Positions 16,333 to 23,222 of a DNA stretch of 64,000 bases are shown piece by piece. The DNA lies in assembly GCA_903845195.1 (NCBI GenBank), contig CAIMWO010000040.1, positions 93,478-157,477 of the forward strand, given 5' to 3'. Source of the stretch: an uncultured Phycisphaerales bacterium (lineage in GTDB: Bacteria > Planctomycetota > Phycisphaerae > WQYP01). The notes beneath the pieces were generated by a model. The model was not told the origin of the DNA. It saw only the letters and a list, made by a program, of their open reading frames with translations, and made no database searches. Within the stretch, counting starts at the first letter, position 1; each line of letters starts with the position of its first letter. A program made the translations under genes and the position numbers.

Positions 16333-17706
16333 TTACCGTTTGCAGCGCATATCCACCACGGTGATAGATGTCGGCGGAAGTCTGACGGTATCGGGTGCGA
16401 CGCCGGACCATTTTGCCTTCGGCAATTTTTTCCAAGTCGGGTGCATGTCTTGCGGATTTTTTCCCGCAAAGGAATAGACGGCGTGTGTCTTCAATTCGCC
16501 CTTCAGGTTGACTTCGATATGCACTTCTTTCTTGGCCGGGGTTCTGTTGATGATGAACACCGTCAGTGTTTTACGTTTGGGGTCGAAAGAGGCGTAGGTA
16601 CGCACGCCCGCCGGCCCCGATGTCTTGACCATCTTCTGCTTTAAAAACTCTCCCCAGATGGCGAGTGGACGGCCCGCCGGCAGGATTTCGTTCTTCCTGC
16701 CCAACGCATACCACATCGTGACGGGCTTATGGTCTTCGACCCAGCGCGTGTTCCAGAGCATGGCTGCGAGAACGCGATCGTTGCAGAGGAATTCGCCGGC
16801 CATGTCGAAGGTGACGATCGCGTGGCCCAGGTCGTTTTTCCATGGCCACCCTTTTGTGAAATCGACCGCATTGAACTCCGAGGCGACGACCTGGATGCGG
16901 TTGCGATGCGGCGATTGGGCAATGGCCGCGGCGGCCTCGCGCACCATATTGTCCAGCTCGGTGCCTTGCGCAGCGGGGTCGGCATAGCGTGCGAAACCTT
17001 CCGGCCAACCGACGTAGTTGCTCACCGTCACGAAATCCAAATCCGGCCCGGCGATTTCGAGGAGGGTCTTAAACCAATCGACGTGAATCCCGCTGCATCC
17101 GGTTCTGATCCGCGGATCCACGGCTTTCATGGCGCGGGAGAACTCGCGGGCGACCTGCCCGATCTCCTGCGCGGTGCCGGTCTTGTTATGCCAATTTTCG
17201 TTGCCGATTTCCCAGTGCATGATGCCGTACTTCCTGGTGATGTTGGCGTAGCGGACCCACGCCACGGCATGGGCGAGGAATTCTTCTTTGGTTTTTCCGG
17301 TGCGTGCCAAGGAATCGTAAGCGACGACGACGAACGGATGCGCGCCGATTGCACGAACGTAGCGCATGTATTGATCGAAGTTCAGAAGGTCTCGGCCCTT
17401 CACGTAATCGAGATAGGGCCCGAAGACTTGTGGATCGGCGCGGGTGTAGGGAGGCTTGGCGAAAAAGTGGAAATCCGACTTTTCGCCGCCGGGATAACGG
17501 AGCCAGCCGACGTTCATCTTTTTCAGGACGGACTGGATGCGCGGCGTGCCCGTCGGGCGATTACAGTTCTTGTCCCGCAGATAGTTGATGTTGATGCCGA
17601 TGGGATTAACTGACAGCGATCTGATGACCGCAGTCGTATCCACCCGAATTTTTTCACAGGGGACGAGAAGCACGCGGGTGGCATTCGACGGGCGGCGGGG
17701 ATTCAT
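16333..17706 (-). CDS. GH51-like glycoside hydrolase (clan A)
   Basis: This is a 457-residue TIM-barrel glycosidase. The acid/base Glu lies in HWEIGNENWH (about residue 170) and a candidate nucleophile Glu in VVASEFNAVDF (about residue 274). The early RYPGGEKSDFHFF and the C-terminal beta-sandwich are typical of GH51 alpha-L-arabinofuranosidases and relatives. No signal peptide is visible at the chosen start, ATG 17706, which has GGAG 9 bases upstream; the open frame continues to 18000 but overlaps the divergent glycosyltransferase promoter region. The substrate is probably an arabinofuranoside or another plant-type glycan, by family only. Confidence 0.75.
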   Translation of the reverse strand: MNPRRPSNATRVLLVPCEKIRVDTTAVIRSLSVNPIGININYLRDKNCNRPTGTPRIQSVLKKMNVGWLRYPGGEKSDFHFFAKPPYTRADPQVFGPYLDYVKGRDLLNFDQYMRYVRAIGAHPFVVVAYDSLARTGKTKEEFLAHAVAWVRYANITRKYGIMHWEIGNENWHNKTGTAQEIGQVAREFSRAMKAVDPRIRTGCSGIHVDWFKTLLEIAGPDLDFVTVSNYVGWPEGFARYADPAAQGTELDNMVREAAAAIAQSPHRNRIQVVASEFNAVDFTKGWPWKNDLGHAIVTFDMAGEFLCNDRVLAAMLWNTRWVEDHKPVTMWYALGRKNEILPAGRPLAIWGEFLKQKMVKTSGPAGVRTYASFDPKRKTLTVFIINRTPAKKEVHIEVNLKGELKTHAVYSFAGKNPQDMHPTWKKLPKAKWSGVAPDTVRLPPTSITVVDMRCKR

Positions 17707-17865
17707 GACACTCACTCCGAACGCAGCAGAACCGGGCAAATCACCATCATATCCGCAAATTTGCGTTTGATGGTTCGGCTTTGCCGGGCTGTGTCTCAAA
17801 ACGGCGGCGATGTGGTAAACTCGCTCCGGCTTTTCAGGGACATTGGCGGAGGCATTGGGCGGCGC

Positions 17866-18645
17866 ATGTTCAAGTCTGATTACGTAACGGTCGTCACCGC
17901 GACCACGGGACATCGCGATCTGCTGCGCTGCCTCAAATCGGTCCAGGCGCAGAGCTATCGGCAGGTAGAACATCTCGTTGTGGTGGACGGACCGGAACAT
18001 CAGGAGAAAGTTGCGGCGGTGCTGGCGCAGTTACCCGCGGGAAGCAAACCGCCGCAGGTGATCCAATTACCACAGGCCACGGGCAAGAACGGCTGGTGCG
18101 GACACAGGATTTATGCGGCGGCTTCGTTCCTGGCCAATTCCGAATTCGTGGCCTTTCTGGATGAAGACAATTGGTACGATGCGGACCACGTGGAGAGCCT
18201 GGTGTCGGCCCTCCGGACGGCCAATGCGCGGTGGGCGTTTTCGTTGCGGAAGATCGTCGATAAGGACGGCGCGTTCATTGCCAATGACCTGTGCGAAAGC
18301 TTGGGGAACCTGCACGGTGTCTTCAGCAACCCTGAGGCGGCGCTGGTGGACACGAGTTGTTATCTGCTGACGCTGGAATTGGCGGTGGGATTTGCATCGG
18401 TCTGGTTTGGCCCGACGCAACCGGGTCCCGGTGGCGAGGAACGCGACTGGGCACTGTGCAAGACGTTGCTGCAGTACGCGCCGGAAGCCTGCACGAACTT
18501 GAAACACACGTTGAACTACACGGTGGGAAACCGGGCGAACAGCGTGCAGGGGGCTTATTTTCTTCACGGCAACGAGGAAATGCGCAAGCGGTATCCCGAC
18601 GGGATGCCGTGGGAGAAGGTGACGCTGCCGGGGATTCAGTTGTAG
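17866..18645 (+). CDS. GT2-family glycosyltransferase
   Basis: This is a 259-residue GT-A fold enzyme. It opens with VTVVTATTGHRDLLRCLKSV, then QSYRQVEHLVVVDG. The DxD-like motif is FLDEDNWYDADHVESL (about residues 94-109). The C-terminal part (PGPGGEERDWALCKTLLQ) holds the likely catalytic acidic residues, and HTLNYTVGNRANSVQGAYF follows. It has no membrane helix, so it acts as a soluble or peripheral cytoplasmic enzyme. The ATG at 17866 is used; the frame is open further upstream but lacks the fold start. It is divergent from the GH51-like gene, with about 160 bases between the starts. Confidence 0.85.
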   Translation: MFKSDYVTVVTATTGHRDLLRCLKSVQAQSYRQVEHLVVVDGPEHQEKVAAVLAQLPAGSKPPQVIQLPQATGKNGWCGHRIYAAASFLANSEFVAFLDEDNWYDADHVESLVSALRTANARWAFSLRKIVDKDGAFIANDLCESLGNLHGVFSNPEAALVDTSCYLLTLELAVGFASVWFGPTQPGPGGEERDWALCKTLLQYAPEACTNLKHTLNYTVGNRANSVQGAYFLHGNEEMRKRYPDGMPWEKVTLPGIQL

Positions 18646-18675
18646 GTTGGCGCGCGTCACCGGGTCGATCTTTGA

Positions 18676-19950
18676 TTACACCGGTTGCATGGATTGCTCG
18701 GCGATGCCGAGTTCGAGGAGCATGCGCGAGAGAAGTTGGCCGGAGGCGGGCAGGGCCGAGAGGATCTGGCGTTCGTGACCGCGGACCCAGTCGGGGGCCG
18801 AATCGAGGGCGACGGGGTTTCCGTCGAGACAGAGGAGTTTTCGCCACTGGCTGAGGCGCTCGGTGTTGTAGCCATCAAGCACAGCGGGCGGTCGGCGATC
18901 GCGGATGGCATGGGCAATGCGTGTGGCCAGCTCGTGGGCCTCGGACAGGCCAACGTTCATGCTTTGCACCCCGACCGGTGCGGCAAGGTGCGCGGCATCG
19001 CCGGCCAGCCAGCAGCGGCCGGTTCCGAAACGTTCGGCGAGGCGTTGTTCGAAGCGGACCATGACGGCCCAGCGGAGTTCGCCGATCCAGCCGTCAAACC
19101 ATGGGGCCCGATCGTGGGAGAGTTTGCGGAGGTCGTCGAGCGTCAAGTGCGGGTAGGCCGATCCGCCGATGAAGACGGCGAGGCGTTGCTTGTTGCGGGA
19201 GTCATCGCCCCACTGATTATCGTGAAGCTGGAAGCTCCAGCGGCAGCGGTTTTCGCCCAAGGGCCAGATCACATCGGTGAAGTCGTCGCCGAGGATGATG
19301 CGCACTTCGTCGTCAAGGTTTTCGCCGGTGGCAAATTCGAAGATGGCGTAAAGCTGCGGCGGGGCGACTTCGGGGTTGTCGATGCCCAGCGCGCGGCGCA
19401 AGCAGGAATTGTGGCCGTCGGCGCCGATGACGTAGGAAGTGTCATGACAGAATGAACGTTCGATGGCCCAGTCGGTGGTATAGGTGGCGTAACCGCCGCC
19501 GGACACGTCCAGTTCATCGACGGCGGTCGTGACATTCTGCTCATGCTGATCGATGGCGGAGAGCCGGTGGTTCCATAGCACTTGCGTGCCGAGGTGACGG
19601 AGCTTTTCGACGAGGAGGCGTTCGAGGGTGTCCTGCCCGATGACGACAACCGAGGGGTAATCGGCGCTGAACTGATCCAGAGAGAGTTCGCCGACGCGGC
19701 CGGTGCTGTTATAGAAGGCGATGCGGCGGACGGGGTGTCCGCAGCGCAGGACGTCGCCGAGGAGGTGGATATGATCGAGAATTTCCAATGAGCCGGGATG
19801 AAGCGCCAGCGCGTAGCTTTGCGCCGCGGGGCGCGGTTCCTCATCCAACAGTTCAATGGAAAGGCCGCGCTGAGCCAGTGTAAGTGCGGCAGTAAGCCCG
19901 ACGGGACCGGCACCGGCCACGAGGGCGTCGGTAGGATTTGTGGCAAACAT
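18676..19950 (-). CDS. FAD-dependent aromatic-ring-type monooxygenase
   Basis: This is a 424-residue flavoprotein of the PHBH/UbiH family. The ADP-binding fold is ALVAGAGPVGLTAALTLAQR (GxGxxG). A mid-region NADPH/FAD motif is YVIGADGHNSCLRRALG (DG motif), and the second FAD motif is CWLAGDAAHLAAPVGVQSMN (GD motif). This family hydroxylates aromatic or polyketide substrates with NAD(P)H and oxygen. The ATG at 19950 has GGAGGTC 5 bases upstream. It is convergent with the GT2 gene. The substrate cannot be told from the sequence. Confidence 0.9.
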   Translation of the reverse strand: MFATNPTDALVAGAGPVGLTAALTLAQRGLSIELLDEEPRPAAQSYALALHPGSLEILDHIHLLGDVLRCGHPVRRIAFYNSTGRVGELSLDQFSADYPSVVVIGQDTLERLLVEKLRHLGTQVLWNHRLSAIDQHEQNVTTAVDELDVSGGGYATYTTDWAIERSFCHDTSYVIGADGHNSCLRRALGIDNPEVAPPQLYAIFEFATGENLDDEVRIILGDDFTDVIWPLGENRCRWSFQLHDNQWGDDSRNKQRLAVFIGGSAYPHLTLDDLRKLSHDRAPWFDGWIGELRWAVMVRFEQRLAERFGTGRCWLAGDAAHLAAPVGVQSMNVGLSEAHELATRIAHAIRDRRPPAVLDGYNTERLSQWRKLLCLDGNPVALDSAPDWVRGHERQILSALPASGQLLSRMLLELGIAEQSMQPV

Positions 19951-20170
19951 GAGCGACCTCCCACACCGCCTCATTATGATGAGTATAGGCAGATAAACGG
20001 GGGGAACACGGTGCGGGTTGAAAAACGCCCGAAATTATGCCCGCCAAGCCCGCGATGAAAGATTGATCCTAAGTTGTGCAGGGTGTCGAAGATGGATAGA
20101 GTGGGATGCATAGGAAGATTTCGGGAGCGGCAGGATGCCGGAAGCCCAATGAAGGACGCGGAGCGCGTAA

Positions 20171-21421
20171 ATGGCCACGAATAAGAGCAAGGACGCAGCG
20201 GCGTTATTTGAGCTGATCGATAAAAGCACGCTGAAAGTTCCGAAAAATGCCGGTCAATTGAAGATCCCGACGTGGTGGTCGAGCAAGACTAATCCACCGG
20301 TAGAGGTACAGACGGTGGCGGAGGGGACTTCCGAGGGGGGTAATGCGGATTCGGTAGGCGAGCCCTCTGCCGCAACAGGCCCCATTTTGGATGAAAAGCC
20401 ACCTGAGGCTGAGGCAATACTCCCGAAGGCGGCGGCTGTGGAAGTTGTGCAGCATAGGCTGTTTGACCCGTTTGCGAATCCGGAGGCGTCGCCGACGATT
20501 CGGCCTCCGGCAGAGAACCAGGGGGAGATCGCAGCCGAGAGTGATCACAAAGACGAAGTGCCGGAAGTGACGGCGGCCGCGGCGGTGGCGGCGGTGCCGG
20601 AATCCCCCTCAGAATCGCCCTCGTTTGCGCCGCCAATGCCGGCAGCGCCGGTCGAGAATCCGGTGCAGAAAGAACCCTCCTCTGCAGCGCCGGCCCCGAC
20701 GGCGGTACGGCGTATGCCGCCGGGGGTTTTTGCGCCGCAGACGATGGATCGGTCGACGATTGCACGGCGGAACTGGGTGGCCCAGCAGAAATTGAAGGTT
20801 TCGCATCTGCCGCTGTGGGCGCTGGGGGCCGTCGCCGCGACGCTGCTGATATTAATCTTCGGCGTAGTGTTGGTGCTCAGAGGCGGCGGTCAGAAAGGTA
20901 CGGCGGGCAGCGCAAACATTCCGCGGGCGGGATTGACGCCGGGGAATAATCGGCCGCGCATTGAAGATACCTCCACCAGAAATTCGGGATTGGCGGGCGC
21001 AGGAGTGCCGGTACTGGACCCGCGCCTCGGCAACGGGCGGGCGGGTACCAATGACGCGGCCAATGAACGAGCCCGCGTGTATGGTGCGGGTGAAGTGTCG
21101 CGGTCGCCGGATATGGTCTACCTGGTGATTTCGACGAGTGCGTCGGAAGAGCTCGCGCGGCGAAACGCGGAGTTTCTGGCAGCGCACGACGTCAGCGTCT
21201 CCATCGAAGTGAAGGTGCTGGCGAAGCGCCCGAGCGACAAGAAGGAACGCCGTCTATACGTGATCGTTGCAGTGCAGGGCTTTCCGAAGCAGAATGATGC
21301 GGCGGAAGCGTTCCGCAGAAATGTTGTGGCGATCGGCCGGGAGCATCCGGACGCAAAGAAAACCCGCAAAGGCGCATGGGATGATGCCATCTATGCACAC
21401 GTCACGCCGCGGGCGAATTGA
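20171..21421 (+). CDS. Single-pass membrane protein with SPOR-like C-terminal domain
   Basis: This is a 416-residue protein. An N-terminal cytoplasmic region (MATNKSKDAAALFELIDKST) is followed by a long Ala/Pro/Glu-rich disordered stretch (about 50-205), one transmembrane helix (about 217-237, LWALGAVAATLLILIFGVVL), a Gly/Asn/Arg linker and a C-terminal domain of about 100 residues (from VYLVISTSASEELARRNAEF). That domain looks like a SPOR or SPOR-like sequence (a repeat of strand-helix-strand) and ends HPDAKKTRKGAWDDAIY. The next gene carries a clearly related C-terminus. The start is ATG 20171, with GGAG upstream. A role at the cell wall or division site is suggested by the SPOR resemblance only. 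Confidence 0.75.
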   Translation: MATNKSKDAAALFELIDKSTLKVPKNAGQLKIPTWWSSKTNPPVEVQTVAEGTSEGGNADSVGEPSAATGPILDEKPPEAEAILPKAAAVEVVQHRLFDPFANPEASPTIRPPAENQGEIAAESDHKDEVPEVTAAAAVAAVPESPSESPSFAPPMPAAPVENPVQKEPSSAAPAPTAVRRMPPGVFAPQTMDRSTIARRNWVAQQKLKVSHLPLWALGAVAATLLILIFGVVLVLRGGGQKGTAGSANIPRAGLTPGNNRPRIEDTSTRNSGLAGAGVPVLDPRLGNGRAGTNDAANERARVYGAGEVSRSPDMVYLVISTSASEELARRNAEFLAAHDVSVSIEVKVLAKRPSDKKERRLYVIVAVQGFPKQNDAAEAFRRNVVAIGREHPDAKKTRKGAWDDAIYAHVTPRAN

Positions 21422-21514
21422 CGACATTGCCTATATACAAGGAATCGTAAAGAACAAAACGTTTTGGGGAAGGGCGGGATTGTCATACAAAGTTTTCGGA
21501 CGAAAGGATTGGAC

Positions 21515-22147
21515 ATGATTCGGCGACTGGTATTGGTGGGTGCGGGCCTGTTAGTGGCGAGCATGCTGGGGGCCTGCGGGGGGTCGAGCAAAACTTCGGG
21601 GCAGGGCGCCCTGCAGGGCTTGACGCCGCCGGCGACGCGAAGCAGCGAAACGGTGGTTCCACCAGCGACGGCGCCGGCTCCGGAAGCGACGGCGGGCGGA
21701 CCGACCGTGCCGACGATGGAGGGTGAAACCGGAATGGTCAAGACCGTGAAAACCGGGACCAAGCCGACCGCGGAGAAATCCGAAGCGGGCGGCAAGGGCA
21801 AGGTCATGACCAGTGCCGAGGCCAAGCGCACGGCAGGTCATTTCTATCTGACGATTCTGACGTCAAAGGATGAAGCGCTCGCGAAGAAGGATGCCGCGTT
21901 TCTGGCGAGTCACGGGATCAGCGTAACGGTCGATAACGTCGGCAAGGGGCTGTTCCAGGTGGTGTCGGTAGAAGGATTTGAGAAGACGACCGAGGCCGCC
22001 GCAAAGGCGTTCAAGGCGAAGGTCATCGCGATCGGCAAAGAGCATCCGTCGGCCAAAGGCAGCAAGGGCGCCTGGGACGATGCGTACTTCCGGAAACATG
22101 GCGCTGCGAAGGCTACGAAGAGCGCGACTGCGAAGCCGGCGAAGTGA
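21515..22147 (+). CDS. Lipoprotein with SPOR-like C-terminal domain
   Basis: This is a 210-residue lipoprotein. The lipobox is MLGAC (acylated Cys at about residue 21) after a hydrophobic signal (RLVLVGAGLLVASMLGA). A Pro/Ala/Thr-rich linker leads to a C-terminal domain (about 110-197): HFYLTILTSKDEALAKKDAA, FLASHGISVTVDNVG, FQVVSVEGFEKTTEAAAKAF, then KEHPSAKGSKGAWDDAYF. This is homologous to the C-terminus of the preceding gene. A Lys/Ala-rich tail follows. The ATG at 21515 has AAGGA upstream. The intergenic gap to the previous gene is 93 bases, so the two are probably co-transcribed, and a strong terminator follows. Confidence 0.8.
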   Translation: MIRRLVLVGAGLLVASMLGACGGSSKTSGQGALQGLTPPATRSSETVVPPATAPAPEATAGGPTVPTMEGETGMVKTVKTGTKPTAEKSEAGGKGKVMTSAEAKRTAGHFYLTILTSKDEALAKKDAAFLASHGISVTVDNVGKGLFQVVSVEGFEKTTEAAAKAFKAKVIAIGKEHPSAKGSKGAWDDAYFRKHGAAKATKSATAKPAK

Positions 22148-22212
22148 TCGCGCGTTTTGTCAGCACCAGGACACGAGACACCAGGGACTAAAATAGTTTC
22201 GACGAACCACAA

Positions 22213-22247
22213 ACGGGCGGCCGAGAAATCGGCCGCCCGTTTTTTTT
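22213..22247. terminator. Bidirectional intrinsic terminator
   Basis: A perfect 12-base-pair stem (22213-22224 with 22229-22240) has a GAAA tetraloop, and eight T in a row at 22240-22247. It lies between the convergent lipoprotein and aldo/keto reductase genes. The A-run on the left side is shorter (AAA), so it is strongest in the + direction. Confidence 0.93.
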
Positions 22248-22317
22248 ATGCGATAGTTTTTGTGGATGGGATGGGGCACAGAATGGCGCCGTTCGAGGCA
22301 TCCTGCGGCAGCATGTA

Positions 22318-23133
22318 TCAGGTTCGCAGGGCCTTGAGCCAACGCATTTCGTCGTCTGAGAGAGGTCCTCTTTGGCAGCTTTCAATATTCCTGCCGATCC
22401 ATTGAGCCTTCCGCATAGAAACAATCAGACAGTCTGCACCAGATTCGAAAAGTGCGTAGCGGAGCAGGCCGTCGGCCACTCTGGCTTGAGCTTCGGCGGG
22501 TGAGAGGCCGGGATTGCGGCTGGCCGCCGCGACCATTTTGTCGAGTTTCCAGCCGCGCACGTAGGGCGAGCAGACATAGGTTTTCAAACCCAAGGATCTG
22601 TAGAGTGCGATTCGCTCCTTGGAGCCGGTTGTCAGGTTGAAGGGCTCGACGACAAAGTCGTATTCGCTGTGGCGTGGAAATTGGATGATGGATTCCCCGG
22701 GAGACCATAGCCCGAGGCGCTGGACGTGACCGGCATTCTTCCACTGGATGGCCAGCTCTTCCTGGCGCTCGTTCAGTGTTTCGTCAGCAAGGCGATGTAC
22801 CACAAGGCCGTCGAGCTGCTGGACATGCGCGTCGTCGAGGATCTGTTGGAGATGTTCGGGGCGATAGTAGTCCGGACCGCCGACGTCCTGGTCGTCGTCG
22901 AACATGTGAAAGAAATTCCACGCGATGATCCTGGCGGCTGCCGCGAGGCCGAGCCTGCGTAGAGAATCGCCCAAAGCGATTCGTTCGGGGCGGTAGGTCG
23001 TATCGAAGCAATCGAGTCCCTGATCGATGCACGCTCGCACGATCTGGTCAATGGCGTGCGGGTCGGGCTTCGGATCGCTGCCCAACTGGCGGATGTACGA
23101 GTGGCCGCCGAGTATCAGTGGGACTTGTCGCAT
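22318..23133 (-). CDS. Aldo/keto reductase-fold protein, divergent active site
   Basis: This is a 271-residue TIM-barrel protein. FDTTYRPERIALGDSLRRLG matches the AKR pattern that carries the catalytic Asp, and DGLVVHRLAD holds the position of the active-site His. The usual Lys-containing strand (xxTK) reads ARIIAWNFF, so the catalytic Lys appears to be missing. LGLWSPGESIIQ, EPFNLTTG and the C-terminal NADP-loop-like region (ESGADCLIVSMRKAQWIGRN) follow. The ATG at 23133 is chosen (MRQVPLILGGHSYIRQLG). It lies just downstream of the DUF4159 gene on the same strand. Reductase activity is doubtful. Confidence 0.75.
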   Translation of the reverse strand: MRQVPLILGGHSYIRQLGSDPKPDPHAIDQIVRACIDQGLDCFDTTYRPERIALGDSLRRLGLAAAARIIAWNFFHMFDDDQDVGGPDYYRPEHLQQILDDAHVQQLDGLVVHRLADETLNERQEELAIQWKNAGHVQRLGLWSPGESIIQFPRHSEYDFVVEPFNLTTGSKERIALYRSLGLKTYVCSPYVRGWKLDKMVAAASRNPGLSPAEAQARVADGLLRYALFESGADCLIVSMRKAQWIGRNIESCQRGPLSDDEMRWLKALRT

Positions 23134-23222
23134 GGCGACTCCGGAAGTCGAAAATCTGTGACAGCGGGTTCGCGTGAAGGGCGCTCTTCCCCGCGGTGGG
23201 TGCAGAGGGCTCAAAGGGATAT

